Source: Lentibacillus sp. JNUCC-1
GTDB taxonomy: Bacteria > Bacillota > Bacilli > Bacillales > Amphibacillaceae
Direction of reading: 5' to 3'
DNA: 64,000 nt
NCBI RefSeq assembly: GCF_009741735.1
Contig: NZ_WHOH01000003.1
Coordinates: 682,001 to 746,000 of the forward strand
Position 1 is the first letter of the stretch. Every line of letters starts with the position of its first letter. This document shows, in pieces, positions 1-8,537 of this stretch. The notes beneath the pieces were generated by a model. That model saw only the letters and a program-made list of their open reading frames with translations, searched no databases and had not been told where the DNA came from. The translations under genes were made by a program, and so were the position numbers.

Positions 1-726
1 CTTCAAGAGCTTGAAGATATGAAGTTTGATCTTGAAGAGATGGAAAGCGTTATTGTGGCTCAGCAAGAAACAAACGCTGAGAAAAAACAAGATTTAAATA
101 AAAAGAAAACCAACTTGCGCAAAATGGCAGCTAAATTAGAGGTAAAAGACTCACGTCTGGCTTCATTGGAAACGAGCATTGGACAAAGTATTGCCGCAGC
201 AAACAGACCAAGCCCCGGCAGTTTGACAACGCTTGGCAGCTCAGACTCAAGCAATTCAAGTTCAAATAACACAAGTTCAAATAATTCAATTTCAAAACCA
301 GCAGCCAACACAGCTGTTAACACAACACCTGCACCTTCAGGATCAGGCGGTGTCAGCTCTGCGATCAGCCTTGGTAAGCAATATATTGGCCGTTCAACAT
401 ATGTATATGGTGCTAAGAACCCAAGCCGCGGTCAGTTCGATTGTTCCGGATTTGTTTCCTGGGCACTTGAATCAAGTGGTTATGGAACTGTGCCAAGAAG
501 CACACGTGGATTGAGAAACTTTGGTACAAGAGTTCCTGCAAGTCAGATGCAAGCTGGTGACCTTGTATTCTTCAATACCACTTCCAACGCAGACAGCCAT
601 GTAGGTATCTACCTTGGCGGCGGCAAATTCCTAGGTTCCCAGTCTTCAACTGGTGTAGGAATTGCTAACATGAACAGTGGTTACTGGAAGAGCAAATTTA
701 AAGGTCATGTAAGAAGAATTCAATAG
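1..726 (+). CDS. NlpC/P60 family peptidoglycan endopeptidase, 5'-truncated by the window edge
   Basis: The reading frame is open from base 1, so the true start lies upstream. The visible N-terminal part (about 65 residues) is charged and heptad-like, as in the coiled-coil regions of secreted cell-wall hydrolases. A Ser/Asn/Thr/Pro-rich linker follows, then a C-terminal NlpC/P60 domain. The catalytic Cys sits in FDCSGFVSWAL and the catalytic His in DSHVGIYLGGGKF. Family members (CwlO/LytF-like) are secreted DL-endopeptidases that cut the D-Glu to diamino-acid bond in stem peptides. The domain order resembles CwlO. A strong terminator follows directly. The signal peptide is outside the window, so secretion is inferred from the family. 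Confidence 0.9.
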   Translation, partial: LQELEDMKFDLEEMESVIVAQQETNAEKKQDLNKKKTNLRKMAAKLEVKDSRLASLETSIGQSIAAANRPSPGSLTTLGSSDSSNSSSNNTSSNNSISKPAANTAVNTTPAPSGSGGVSSAISLGKQYIGRSTYVYGAKNPSRGQFDCSGFVSWALESSGYGTVPRSTRGLRNFGTRVPASQMQAGDLVFFNTTSNADSHVGIYLGGGKFLGSQSSTGVGIANMNSGYWKSKFKGHVRRIQ

Positions 727-739
727 TATGAATGTACAG

Positions 740-775
740 AGGCATCATCCATTTCAGCGGATGGTGCCTTTTTTA
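740..775 (+). terminator. Rho-independent terminator of the NlpC/P60 gene
   Basis: An 11-bp stem (AGGCATCATCC paired with GGATGGTGCCT, one G-T pair) with a short loop is followed by a run of T, 14 bases after the stop codon. Confidence 0.85.
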
Positions 776-892
776 TCGGCTATTTTCGTATAAATTATAA
801 CCAATTATTAGTACACACTTTAAGTAAACTGCGAACTAAAAAGCATAGGAGGGCAAAACCCATCAACGTATATAAGAGCACCGTGATTTGCG

Positions 893-1014
893 CTCCGGGA
901 AGTCGCTTTCCGCGGGCACGGCCTCAGCCTCCTCGCTCGCAAAAACCGCTCGCTGCGGGGTCTTCGGACTCGTGCTGTTCCCGCAGGAGTCGACTTCCCT
1001 CCGCTCCAATCACT
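893..1014. repeat. GC-rich structured repeat block, copy 1
   Basis: The block runs from GTGATT to AATCAC and contains GGGAAGTCG near one end and CGACTTCCC near the other, so its ends can pair. It is nearly identical in reverse complement to 23571-23701. Similar GC-rich repeats are common in Bacillaceae intergenic regions. Whether it is transcribed as a structured RNA is unknown. Confidence 0.75.
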
Positions 1015-1263
1015 CTATGTTAATTGAATGCTTGGACGGTCCTGTTCAAGAAAACAAGTAAGAACGTGAACACTCTTAAGCAATTAGTAATAAGTCCATT
1101 TATACGTATTATTCCCTATTCAAACGTAATCTCGGTTTACTTATGAGCATTTATTCCGTCTATGAGTGATTTTCAGCCCCTATATGCGCTTCAACCGTTC
1201 CGCCCAATAAAGCAAGAAAATGAACACTACTCACCTAGCTCGGGGAAAACACGGAGACTCCTG

Positions 1264-3182
1264 GTGCGGCCGAGCATAGGTCGTAATATATAACGGGTGG
1301 AATCCCCGTCGAGAAAGAACTAGCCATTCGCTCGTAGCGAGTCTTGGACGGCAAATGGTAACATTTGCCCTTAAGCGTAGACAGCGAGGTGATGGGCCGT
1401 AAGCCAAGCGGTTGAAGGGATTGAGCTCCGAAATTCGTGCTTTCAGGAAGGTCGATATGCTCAGGAGCATAGAAGGCAACATTGCTATGATCGACAAGGC
1501 AAGATCATAACAGCTTCCTCGGAGTCGGTGACCTCGGCACGTCACACATTGATATATTACGGCAACTCGGGAGGTCCTTTAGATCTCTTCTGACGAAGAG
1601 TAATGACGAACAAGCGATAATAAAGTAAGGGCTGTCAGATGTCTAAAGGAAGTCGGATAGCGGCATAGTACCAAAGAAATCGGGTAACTCCGATGGAGGG
1701 AAGGCCGCTACCTGTCATCGACCTTGAAAGGGAAACATTATCTACACCCAGAGGTGGAATTAATGATGGAAACGAAACTAACAAGGATAGCAGAATTAGC
1801 TAAGAAAGATAAGAATATGGCGTTTACGTCATTGGCACATCTCTTAAACGTGAACAATCTTAAACAATGTCATTATGAATTGCCTAGTGAAAAAGCCAGA
1901 GGTACAAAAGGAATTTCTAAGGAAGGCTACGGCGATAACCTCAATGAAAATGTCGATGATCTGGTCAAACGGCTTAAGAACAATGCTTACCGCCCTGTAC
2001 CAGTCAGACGCACTTACATTGATAAGCCGGGCTCGAGAAAGAAAAGACCTTTAGGTATCCCTGACCATGAGGATAAGATTGTTCAACGGGCTATAGGGAA
2101 GATTCTTAATGCCATATATGAGAATGATTTTCTTGAAAGCTCTTTTGGCTTCCGCCCTAACAGAAACTGTCATGATGCGTTGAAAATCCTGAATGTATAT
2201 ATTGAAAAGCGCCCCACCAACTTTGTGGTGGATGCTGATATTAAAGGATTCTTTGACAATGTTGATCATGACTGGATGATGAAGTTTCGGAACCATCGTA
2301 TCAAAGACCCGAACCTCTTAAGAATCATCCGACGCTTCCTTAAGGGAGGTTACATGGAGGAAGGAAAGTATTTTGATACGGATAAAGGGACTCCGCAAGG
2401 AGGGATCATTTCCCCCATTTTAGCGAATGTGTATTTGCACTATGTACTAGACCTATGGTTTGAGAAACGGGTCAAGAAGCAATGCAAAGGACATGCATAC
2501 ATCGTGCGCTATGCCGATGACTTTGTATGTTGTTTTCAGTATGAGGACGAAGCAAAAGCTTTCTACTCAGCATTAATTAAAAGACTAGCCAAATTTGGCT
2601 TGGAAATAGCTGAAGACAAAACAAGTATCATTTCATTTGGTCGAAACGCTGGAAATGGAGGATCTGGAAAGCCATCTACATTTGATTTTCTTGGCTTCAC
2701 GCACTATTGCAGTAAAAGCCGAACCGGTAACTTTCGTGTTAAACGCAAGACCAGCCGCAAGAAAATGAAAGCCAAGCTAGCGAATCAAAAGGAGTGGCTG
2801 AAAGCCAATCGAAACAGAGATATTCAAGAGATTATGGCAAGACTCGATCGGTCACTTAAAGGATATTACAACTATTATTGTATTACAGATAATACGTTGG
2901 CGGTGGAGGAATTCCTCTACCGGGTCAAGCAATTGTTATTTAAGTGGATGAATCGACGGAGTCAAAGGAAATCTTTTAGTTGGGATAAATTCAACTTATT
3001 CTTAAGAAAATACCCCTTGCCCAAGCCGAAAATGAAAGTGAACATTTATGAACTAAGAAACGAGATTAGCTATATTTTGTAAATGATGATAGGAAGAGCC
3101 GTGTGCGGTAATACTGCACGCACGGTTCTGTGAGGAGTGAGGAATACTCTCGAAAACTAGAGAGTATTCCCGCTTACTCGAC
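1264..3182 (+). mobile_element. Group II intron with maturase/reverse transcriptase ORF
   Basis: The 5' end begins GTGCG, as group II introns do. About 500 bases of structured leader (domains I-III) precede an ORF in domain IV. Domain V is seen at 3096-3128: a GAGCCGTGTGCGG strand, a TAAT-type loop and the complementary strand ending CGCACGGTTC. A domain VI hairpin with paired GAGTATTC-type arms follows, and the intron ends in AC. Comparing the flanks with the uninterrupted repeat near 23470 places the insertion after GAGACTCCTG. The retroelement mobilises by reverse splicing and target-primed reverse transcription. The subclass was not determined; insertion in a hairpin-rich repeat would suit group IIC, but that is inference. 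Confidence 0.88.
1763..3082 (+). CDS. ltrA: Group II intron-encoded reverse transcriptase/maturase
   Basis: The protein is an LtrA-type multifunctional intron protein. It promotes splicing of its host intron RNA and copies it into DNA at the target. The RT domain holds RPLGIPDHEDKIVQRA, SSFGFRPNRNCHDAL and GTPQGGIISPILANVYL blocks and a YADD active site encoded from about 2510. A maturase (X) region follows with GYYNYYCITDN. The length (about 440 residues) and short C-terminus leave no room for an HNH endonuclease. An upstream TTG at 1724 is in frame, but AGAGGTGG at about 1751-1758 favours the ATG pair at 1763/1766. The catalytic residues are intact, so the intron may be active. Confidence 0.92.
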   Translation: MMETKLTRIAELAKKDKNMAFTSLAHLLNVNNLKQCHYELPSEKARGTKGISKEGYGDNLNENVDDLVKRLKNNAYRPVPVRRTYIDKPGSRKKRPLGIPDHEDKIVQRAIGKILNAIYENDFLESSFGFRPNRNCHDALKILNVYIEKRPTNFVVDADIKGFFDNVDHDWMMKFRNHRIKDPNLLRIIRRFLKGGYMEEGKYFDTDKGTPQGGIISPILANVYLHYVLDLWFEKRVKKQCKGHAYIVRYADDFVCCFQYEDEAKAFYSALIKRLAKFGLEIAEDKTSIISFGRNAGNGGSGKPSTFDFLGFTHYCSKSRTGNFRVKRKTSRKKMKAKLANQKEWLKANRNRDIQEIMARLDRSLKGYYNYYCITDNTLAVEEFLYRVKQLLFKWMNRRSQRKSFSWDKFNLFLRKYPLPKPKMKVNIYELRNEISYIL

Positions 3183-3443
3183 TGGGAGCAAAAAGCCTAG
3201 ATGAGACCCCACAGCGCGCAGCGCGAGGAGGCTCATCAGCGCCCACTGGACGCGGAGTGTTTTCCCCGAGCGATTGCCAGAAGCAGTCATTCAAGTTTTC
3301 GTTAGTTCGCAGTTTGTGTCTACTATTCGCTAAGGATTTTAAGTGTGAAAAAGCATCAACTTCCTTAGGTCAGCGTCTTTAATACTATATTTACCACTGT
3401 AGCTGTTGTCTAAACTTCTTTTTTTATAAAAAACCCGGAAAAG

Positions 3444-3476
3444 GTTTATTGTTTTGACTAAGGGGATAAATATAAT
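3444..3476 (+). promoter_or_regulatory. Overlapping candidate SigB and SigA promoters of the betaine transporter
   Basis: GTTTAT (3444-3449), 13 bases, GGGATA (3463-3468) fits the SigB pattern. TTGTTT (3449-3454), 16 bases, TATAAT (3471-3476) fits SigA. Both lie about 70 bases upstream of the BCCT start. A general-stress promoter would suit an osmoprotectant carrier. Confidence 0.5.
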
Positions 3477-3540
3477 ATATCCTTCAGTGTGTGCCAATTG
3501 CTGAAGCGCACCAAAATACATCAATAGGAAAGGAAGGCCT

Positions 3541-5028
3541 ATGACTTTTCGTAACCCGGTATTTTACATATCAGCACTCTTAGTAACCACTCTCGTTGTG
3601 ATTGGTGCCATTGTTCCTGAGAAATTCGGAAATGTAGCTGAAAAATTGTTTAATTTTACAACCATTAATTTTGGCTGGTTCTATTTATTAGCTGTATTTA
3701 TTTTTGTTTTATTTCTCATCGGGCTTTCGATCAGTAAATATGGGAAGATGCGACTGGGACCAGCCGATTCCAGACCCGAATACCCTTTTTTTACTTGGAT
3801 TGGAATGCTATTTTCAGCCGGTTTTGGGGCAGGACTGGTATTCTGGGGTGTAGCAGAGCCCATGAGTCATTTTTTCGAGACACCATTTCCAGGCGTTGAA
3901 GCTCAGACAGAAGAAGCCGCCCGTATTGCGATGGGGTATGCATTCTTTCATTGGGGTGTCAGTCAATGGTCTGTTTTTGCCATTGTTGGTTTGGTTATTG
4001 CCTTCTTACAATTCAGACAAGAAAAGAAGGGTTTAATATCAACAGCCATTGAACCGGTTGTGGGTAAAAATCGTGTGCTTGGCCAAACGATTGATACACT
4101 TGCTGTCATTGCGACTGTAATGGGCGTCGCAACATCACTTGGACTCGGCATATTACAAATGAATGGTGGTTTAAAGACCGTATTTAACTGGCCGACATCT
4201 ATTTGGATTCAAATGATCGTTGCAGCCGTTATGCTTGTTATGTATTTGCTGTCATCAAGTACAGGACTTAACAAAGGGATCAAATGGCTCAGTAATTTAA
4301 ATCTAGGCTTATGCCTGGTGTTGCTGCTCTTTGTTTTCCTGGCTGGACCAACTGTCTTTATATTGAACACCTTTGTTCTTGGGCTTGGAGATTATCTGAC
4401 CAATTTCGTACAATACTCCCTCCGTCTAACCCCGTATCAAGGCGGGGACTGGGTTCGTGACTGGACTATTTTCTACTGGGCTTGGTCAATTGCATGGTCC
4501 CCTTTTGTTGGTGCTTTCGTTGCTCGTGTATCCAGAGGAAGGACGATCCGGCAATTCGTATTTGGTGTTCTGGTCGTTCCGCCTGTCATTGCTTGTTTAT
4601 GGATTGCGGTGTTTGGCGGCACGACTATTTTCAGTGATTTGAATAAAGGAACAAAAATTGCCGAAGCTGTTAATAATGACATTGCTGTTGCGCTCTTTAA
4701 AACTTTTGGAGATCTGCCATTTTCAATTGTATTGTCTGTTTTGTCGATTCTGCTAATCTTTACGTTTCTGGTCACTTCTGCTGACTCAGCAACTTATATA
4801 TTGGGCAGCATGACGTCCAAAGGGAGTCTAAATCCACCGCTCACGGTAAAGATTATATGGGGCGTACTGATCACCGCAATAGCAGTCGTGCTGCTGCTGG
4901 CTGGGGCCGGTGGCTTGGATGCGCTGCAGACTGCTTCACTTATATCAGCGTTGCCTTTTACGGTTATCCTGCTGATCATGGTCGGTGCTTTTTTGAAAAT
5001 AGTCAAATCCTCAAACAAACAAAAATAA
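3541..5028 (+). CDS. opuD: BCCT family glycine betaine/choline/carnitine transporter
   Basis: This is a twelve-helix secondary transporter of the betaine/carnitine/choline family, 495 residues, which takes up trimethylammonium osmolytes with sodium. The family glycine signature is seen as GFGAGLVFWGVAEP near residue 105. The tryptophan-rich segment WTIFYWAWSIAWSPFVG in the eighth-helix region forms the aromatic substrate box. The start ATG follows AGGAAAGGAAGG. It stands alone, just downstream of the intron-bearing repeat, with its own promoter. OpuD of B. subtilis is the closest named type, but the substrate (betaine, choline or ectoine) cannot be fixed from sequence, so the symbol is provisional. 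Confidence 0.88.
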   Translation: MTFRNPVFYISALLVTTLVVIGAIVPEKFGNVAEKLFNFTTINFGWFYLLAVFIFVLFLIGLSISKYGKMRLGPADSRPEYPFFTWIGMLFSAGFGAGLVFWGVAEPMSHFFETPFPGVEAQTEEAARIAMGYAFFHWGVSQWSVFAIVGLVIAFLQFRQEKKGLISTAIEPVVGKNRVLGQTIDTLAVIATVMGVATSLGLGILQMNGGLKTVFNWPTSIWIQMIVAAVMLVMYLLSSSTGLNKGIKWLSNLNLGLCLVLLLFVFLAGPTVFILNTFVLGLGDYLTNFVQYSLRLTPYQGGDWVRDWTIFYWAWSIAWSPFVGAFVARVSRGRTIRQFVFGVLVVPPVIACLWIAVFGGTTIFSDLNKGTKIAEAVNNDIAVALFKTFGDLPFSIVLSVLSILLIFTFLVTSADSATYILGSMTSKGSLNPPLTVKIIWGVLITAIAVVLLLAGAGGLDALQTASLISALPFTVILLIMVGAFLKIVKSSNKQK

Positions 5029-5042
5029 CATCAGCATAAGGG

Positions 5043-6350
5043 GTGGTTCTTCTGGATGAAACAACAGAGATTGTCATCAAAATCCTCACAGTTATTTTAC
5101 TGATCATATTAACGGCATTTTTTGTAGCGACTGAATTTGCGATTGTTAAAGTAAGAGCAACACGCATTAATCATTTGATTGAAACAGGAAATAAAGGTGC
5201 AAAAAACGTAAAAAAAATCATAGAACATCTTGATGCCTATTTATCTGCATGTCAGTTGGGCATTACAGTGACAGCGCTTGGTCTTGGGTGGTTAGGGGAG
5301 CCTACCGTGCAAGCGTTGTTCACACCACTTTTTGACAGTTTAAACATGTCTCCTGCTGTAACTAAGATTGTGTCTTTTGCTGTCGCCTTTTTCATTGTGA
5401 CTTTTCTGCATGTTGTGGCAGGAGAACTCGCACCAAAAACAATAGCCATCCAAAAAGCGGAAAAAGTTGCATTGTTATGTGCGAAACCCTTGATCTTCTT
5501 TTATAGGGTGATGTATCCATTCATTTGGCTTTTAAATGGTTCTTCCCGTTTGTTTATCCGTCTCTTCGGTTTTAGAGCGGTTCAAGAAAGTGAGGTAGCT
5601 CATTCTGAGGAAGAATTGCGCCTGATTCTGTCTGAAAGCTATAAAAGTGGAGAAATCAATCAAACTGAAATGACTTACGTTACGAATATATTTGATTTTG
5701 ACGAACGCTCAGCCAAAGAAATTATGGTGCCGCGGACAGATATGGTTTGTTTATACAAAGACACCAGCCATCAGGAAAACCTGGACGTGATTAAAGAGCG
5801 CCAATTCACCAGGTACCCGGTAGCAGAGGGTGATAAGGATCATATTGCCGGCTTAGTTCATATAAAAGAATTAATGACATATGAATTGGCCAACGACGGG
5901 GGTTCTATTTCCAGCTTGATTCGACCCGTACTCCATATCTCTGAGGGAACGCCAATCAAGCAAGTTCTGATTTCCATGCAAAAAGAACGTATTCATATGG
6001 CCATAGTTATAGATGAATATGGGGGTACAGCTGGGTTAGTTACTGTTGAAGACATTCTTGAAGAAATTGTCGGAGAAATCCGGGATGAATTTGATACCAA
6101 TGAAAAACCTATGTGGGAACAGTTGGATGAGCATACATATCTTGCAGACGGTAAGCTGCTGCTGGAAGATATTAATGAACGATTAGATACAGATCTGCAC
6201 GATAAGGAAATTGACACGATCGGCGGCTGGATCCTCTCACATGATATGGATGCAGGACACGGCACAGTGATTGAACACAATGGCATTCAGTTTATAGTAG
6301 AAGAGATCGACGGCTTTCGAGTGAAAAAAGTTAAAATCATCATAGAATGA
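5043..6350 (+). CDS. CNNM/CBS-domain membrane protein (hemolysin C/CorC-like transporter family)
   Basis: An N-terminal DUF21/CNNM membrane domain (about residues 8-190) is followed by a CBS pair (about 205-335, with DFDERSAKEIMVPRTDMV and IDEYGGTAGLVTVEDILEEIVGEI) and a C-terminal CorC/HlyC transporter-associated domain. Members are linked to magnesium or cobalt export and magnesium tolerance; B. subtilis has several paralogs (YhdP, YqhB, YugS, YrkA). The start is unclear: GTG at 5043 overlaps the AAGGGG ribosome site, and a CTG at 5052 would have better spacing. It begins 14 bases after the betaine carrier gene, so the two may be co-transcribed. Confidence 0.85.
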   Translation: MVLLDETTEIVIKILTVILLIILTAFFVATEFAIVKVRATRINHLIETGNKGAKNVKKIIEHLDAYLSACQLGITVTALGLGWLGEPTVQALFTPLFDSLNMSPAVTKIVSFAVAFFIVTFLHVVAGELAPKTIAIQKAEKVALLCAKPLIFFYRVMYPFIWLLNGSSRLFIRLFGFRAVQESEVAHSEEELRLILSESYKSGEINQTEMTYVTNIFDFDERSAKEIMVPRTDMVCLYKDTSHQENLDVIKERQFTRYPVAEGDKDHIAGLVHIKELMTYELANDGGSISSLIRPVLHISEGTPIKQVLISMQKERIHMAIVIDEYGGTAGLVTVEDILEEIVGEIRDEFDTNEKPMWEQLDEHTYLADGKLLLEDINERLDTDLHDKEIDTIGGWILSHDMDAGHGTVIEHNGIQFIVEEIDGFRVKKVKIIIE

Positions 6351-6430
6351 TACCACAGAAACGAATTATGTTTAGATTGTGCGATTTTAGGTTAAATCCC
6401 TATTAAGAATGATACAAGGGGTGAAGCATT

Positions 6431-7234
6431 TTGAATTTGCATGATTATATTAAACGCCTGGAGAATGTTACAGGTGATGAGAAGAACAAAGTATTCACAA
6501 TGTATTTAAACACTGACCCATCAGACCCCGATCAACAAGGGGGAGAATGGAAGATACATTTAAAAAATGGCTTGAGAAATTTTGAAAGCTATCTAAAAGA
6601 AGATGATGATAAGACAGAACTGAATCATTTCAAGCACGTGAAGGAAAAAGTTGAAAAATACATGCACGATAACGAGCAGTCCTTACAAAAAGGCGTGTTC
6701 ATCTTTGCAACTGGTGACGATGAATTGTGGATAGCCGAGCGGGTGCAAATGCCTGTGAAAACCGATTTCTTTTGGGAAACGACACCTGCTTTAGACCAGC
6801 TCAAAGAATTGCATCAAACTTATCCGAAAACAGGTGTGGTCCTTGTGCAAAATGATCAGGTTAAAGTGCTGAAAGCGAATGCTAATGAAGTTGAAGACAC
6901 GAAAATGTACGAGCTTAATATTGACACAGATCAGTGGCATTTGCACGAAGGTCCGCATAGAGCTGATGCTTCTATGGGTTCAGGAGGAAAGAATCTGCAG
7001 CAGGACCAATTTAAAGAACGTTTTGAGGCAAATAAACAACGCTGGTTTAAGAGCATAGCACCTAAGCTTGATAAGCAGGCAAAAGATGACGGCTGGGAAG
7101 AAATTGTCATTATGGGCGAATCGGATGAAGCGGACGAACTTGCATCTCAAATGCAAAAAAACCCGGATAAACTGATTTATAAAAACATGCTTGACCACAA
7201 AGAAGATGCAATTCTTGAAGAAATTTACAACTAA
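6431..7234 (+). CDS. VLRF1/baeRF-type (aeRF1-like) protein
   Basis: The 267-residue soluble protein resembles the bacterial relatives of archaeal/eukaryotic release factor 1 (baeRF family 10/VLRF1), which may act on stalled ribosomes. I recognise the overall pattern (KVFTMYLNTDPSD near the start, KGVFIFATGDDELW, a TGVVLVQNDQVKVL core, and a charged helical segment with FKERFEANKQRWFKSIAPKLDK). No catalytic motif can be named. TTG is used as start, 8 bases after AAGGGG. It is monocistronic with a strong terminator behind it. Family assignment is moderately sure; function is inferred. Confidence 0.65.
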   Translation: MNLHDYIKRLENVTGDEKNKVFTMYLNTDPSDPDQQGGEWKIHLKNGLRNFESYLKEDDDKTELNHFKHVKEKVEKYMHDNEQSLQKGVFIFATGDDELWIAERVQMPVKTDFFWETTPALDQLKELHQTYPKTGVVLVQNDQVKVLKANANEVEDTKMYELNIDTDQWHLHEGPHRADASMGSGGKNLQQDQFKERFEANKQRWFKSIAPKLDKQAKDDGWEEIVIMGESDEADELASQMQKNPDKLIYKNMLDHKEDAILEEIYN

Positions 7235-7244
7235 CACGATTAAA

Positions 7245-7280
7245 GACCGAGCCAAGGTATATACCTTGGCTCGGTCTTTT
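7245..7280. terminator. Terminator between the baeRF-like gene and zur (probably bidirectional)
   Basis: A perfect 16-bp inverted repeat (GACCGAGCCAAGGTAT and its complement, no unpaired loop base) is followed by TTTT. It separates two convergent genes. Confidence 0.9.
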
Positions 7281-7694
7281 CTATGCTGTCTGACATGATG
7301 GGCATAGTCCATATATTTCAAATTTATGATCGTCAATCTGATAGCCTGAAAGGGACCGTGTCAAATTGTCCATGGGGCAAAGATCAATTTCTTTCGTGGC
7401 CCCACACACGTTACATATGAAGTGATGGTGATGATCATGGGAACAACGCAACCGGAAATGTTTTTCTCCTTGCAAAGTGGTCGATTCCAATAGCCCCATT
7501 TCCTGATAGAGATGCAAATTCCGATATACCGTATCAAAACTGATTGTAGGGTAGATATTTTCCATATACGTATTGAGATCTTTTGCAGTGCGGTAGCCAT
7601 CAGCCTTTTCAAAAAACCGTATAATATCCAACCGTTTATCTGTTACTTTAAAGTTATGGGTCTTAAGCATGTTGAGTGCTTCCTGTTGATTCAT
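7281..7694 (-). CDS. zur: Zur, zinc-responsive Fur-family repressor
   Basis: The 137-residue Fur-family regulator has an N-terminal winged helix (residues 1-80, with FDTVYRNLHLYQEMGLL as the recognition region) and a C-terminal dimer/metal domain. Metal ligands are visible: a CSHDHHHHFICNVCG run and a C-terminal CPSC. The two CxxC pairs form the structural zinc site. The start at 7694 is set by AAGGGGG 8 bases upstream; a longer in-frame version reaching 7748 would overlap znuB. It is the last gene of znuA-znuC-znuB-zur, and a Zur box stands before znuA, so autoregulation through the operon is likely. PerR or Fur is less likely given the context. Confidence 0.9.
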   Translation of the reverse strand: MNQQEALNMLKTHNFKVTDKRLDIIRFFEKADGYRTAKDLNTYMENIYPTISFDTVYRNLHLYQEMGLLESTTLQGEKHFRLRCSHDHHHHFICNVCGATKEIDLCPMDNLTRSLSGYQIDDHKFEIYGLCPSCQTA

Positions 7695-8537
7695 CTTCGT
7701 AACCCCCTTTAGGTCTTGTTGAGTGTCGTTTATATAGCAATGTTCCAATTAAAATGAGGATCGCTGTAACAACTATGGTTCCGCCCGGGGGATTCCGAGC
7801 TGGTAACCGGAAATAAGACCAATAACAACGGCCAATTCCCCAAAAACAACCGACATGATCACCATTTGCTTAAATCCCTTCACAACTCTGATGGCAGCTG
7901 CGACAGGAAGGGTCATCAAAGCGGATACAAGCAGCACACCAACAATCCGGATTGAGGCGGCAATGACGAGCGCAGTCAGAACGATAAACATCAAATGAAT
8001 CCATTTGGCATGGATCCCCGAGGTTGCTGCGTGCTCCTCATCAAACGACAGGGTCATTAACTCTTTGTAAAATAAAACAAGAATGCTCACGACGAATATG
8101 GATACGCCAAGAATTACATAGAAATCTGTTTGACTGACAGCTGATACAGACCCGAATAAGTAGTTAAACAGATCCGTGTTAAACCCATTGGCCAGCGAAA
8201 TGAAAATGACACTTAGTCCAACACCGCCAGATAAAATAATGGGAATTGCAAGCTCTTGAAACGCTTTGTAAACACGGCGCAAGCGCTCGATCAACACCGA
8301 GCCGCCAACTGAAAAAACCATTCCGCCATAGAGCGGAGACAACGCGAATCCCCAGGTTTTATCAAGGAACAGAGCAAATGCTATCCCGGCAAGTGTGACG
8401 TGAGACAAAGCGTCGGCTAAAAGCGACAGCCGTCTCACAACAATGAAGGAACCGAGAAGCGGGGCAATGATGCCGATTAACAACCCGGTATAAAACGTAT
8501 GTCTTAAAAAATCATAATGTATAAAGTCGGAAATCAA
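7663..8537 (-). CDS. znuB: ZnuB zinc ABC transporter permease (apparent frameshift near the C-terminus)
   Basis: This is the membrane permease of the ABC-3 metal transporter family, which moves zinc handed over by ZnuA. The unshifted frame runs 8537 to 7773 (254 residues) and ends SGYQLGIPRAEP, just before the last expected segment. At 7787-7791 the minus strand has a run of five C. One extra C, or a -1 slip, gives IPPGGTIVVTAILILIGTLLY and a further hydrophobic helix, with a stop at 7663 inside zur. The restored length (about 290) fits the family. The start overlaps znuC by 4 bases. The shift is most likely sequence error; programmed slippage is possible. Confidence 0.88.

Larger units (their letters stand above)
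800..3350. repeat. IR-ended repeat element, copy 1, interrupted by a group II intron
   Basis: The inverted ends share AAACTGCGAACTAA (826-839) with its reverse complement at 3302-3315. Homology to copy 2 (about 23240-23868) seems to run some 10-35 bases beyond these cores, so the outer limits are approximate. Inside lie two GC-rich structured blocks: a GTGATT...AATCAC block (893-1014) and a block whose halves, near 1235-1263 and 3183-3283, are separated by the intron. Without the intron the element is about 0.6 kb. No transposase is visible, so it behaves like a non-autonomous, MITE-like repeat. The internal blocks run in opposite orientation to copy 2. Confidence 0.7.

Noticed and set aside
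893..1014. CRISPR-like repeat
   Set aside because: There is one block per element with no regularly spaced short repeats or spacers, and no cas genes.
1231..1545. Minus-strand ORF of 104 codons in the intron leader
   Set aside because: It lies across structured domains I-III of the group II intron and has no ribosome site or family likeness.
3339..3524. Minus-strand 61-codon ORF upstream of the betaine carrier
   Set aside because: It covers the promoter region of the carrier and has no credible start or homology.
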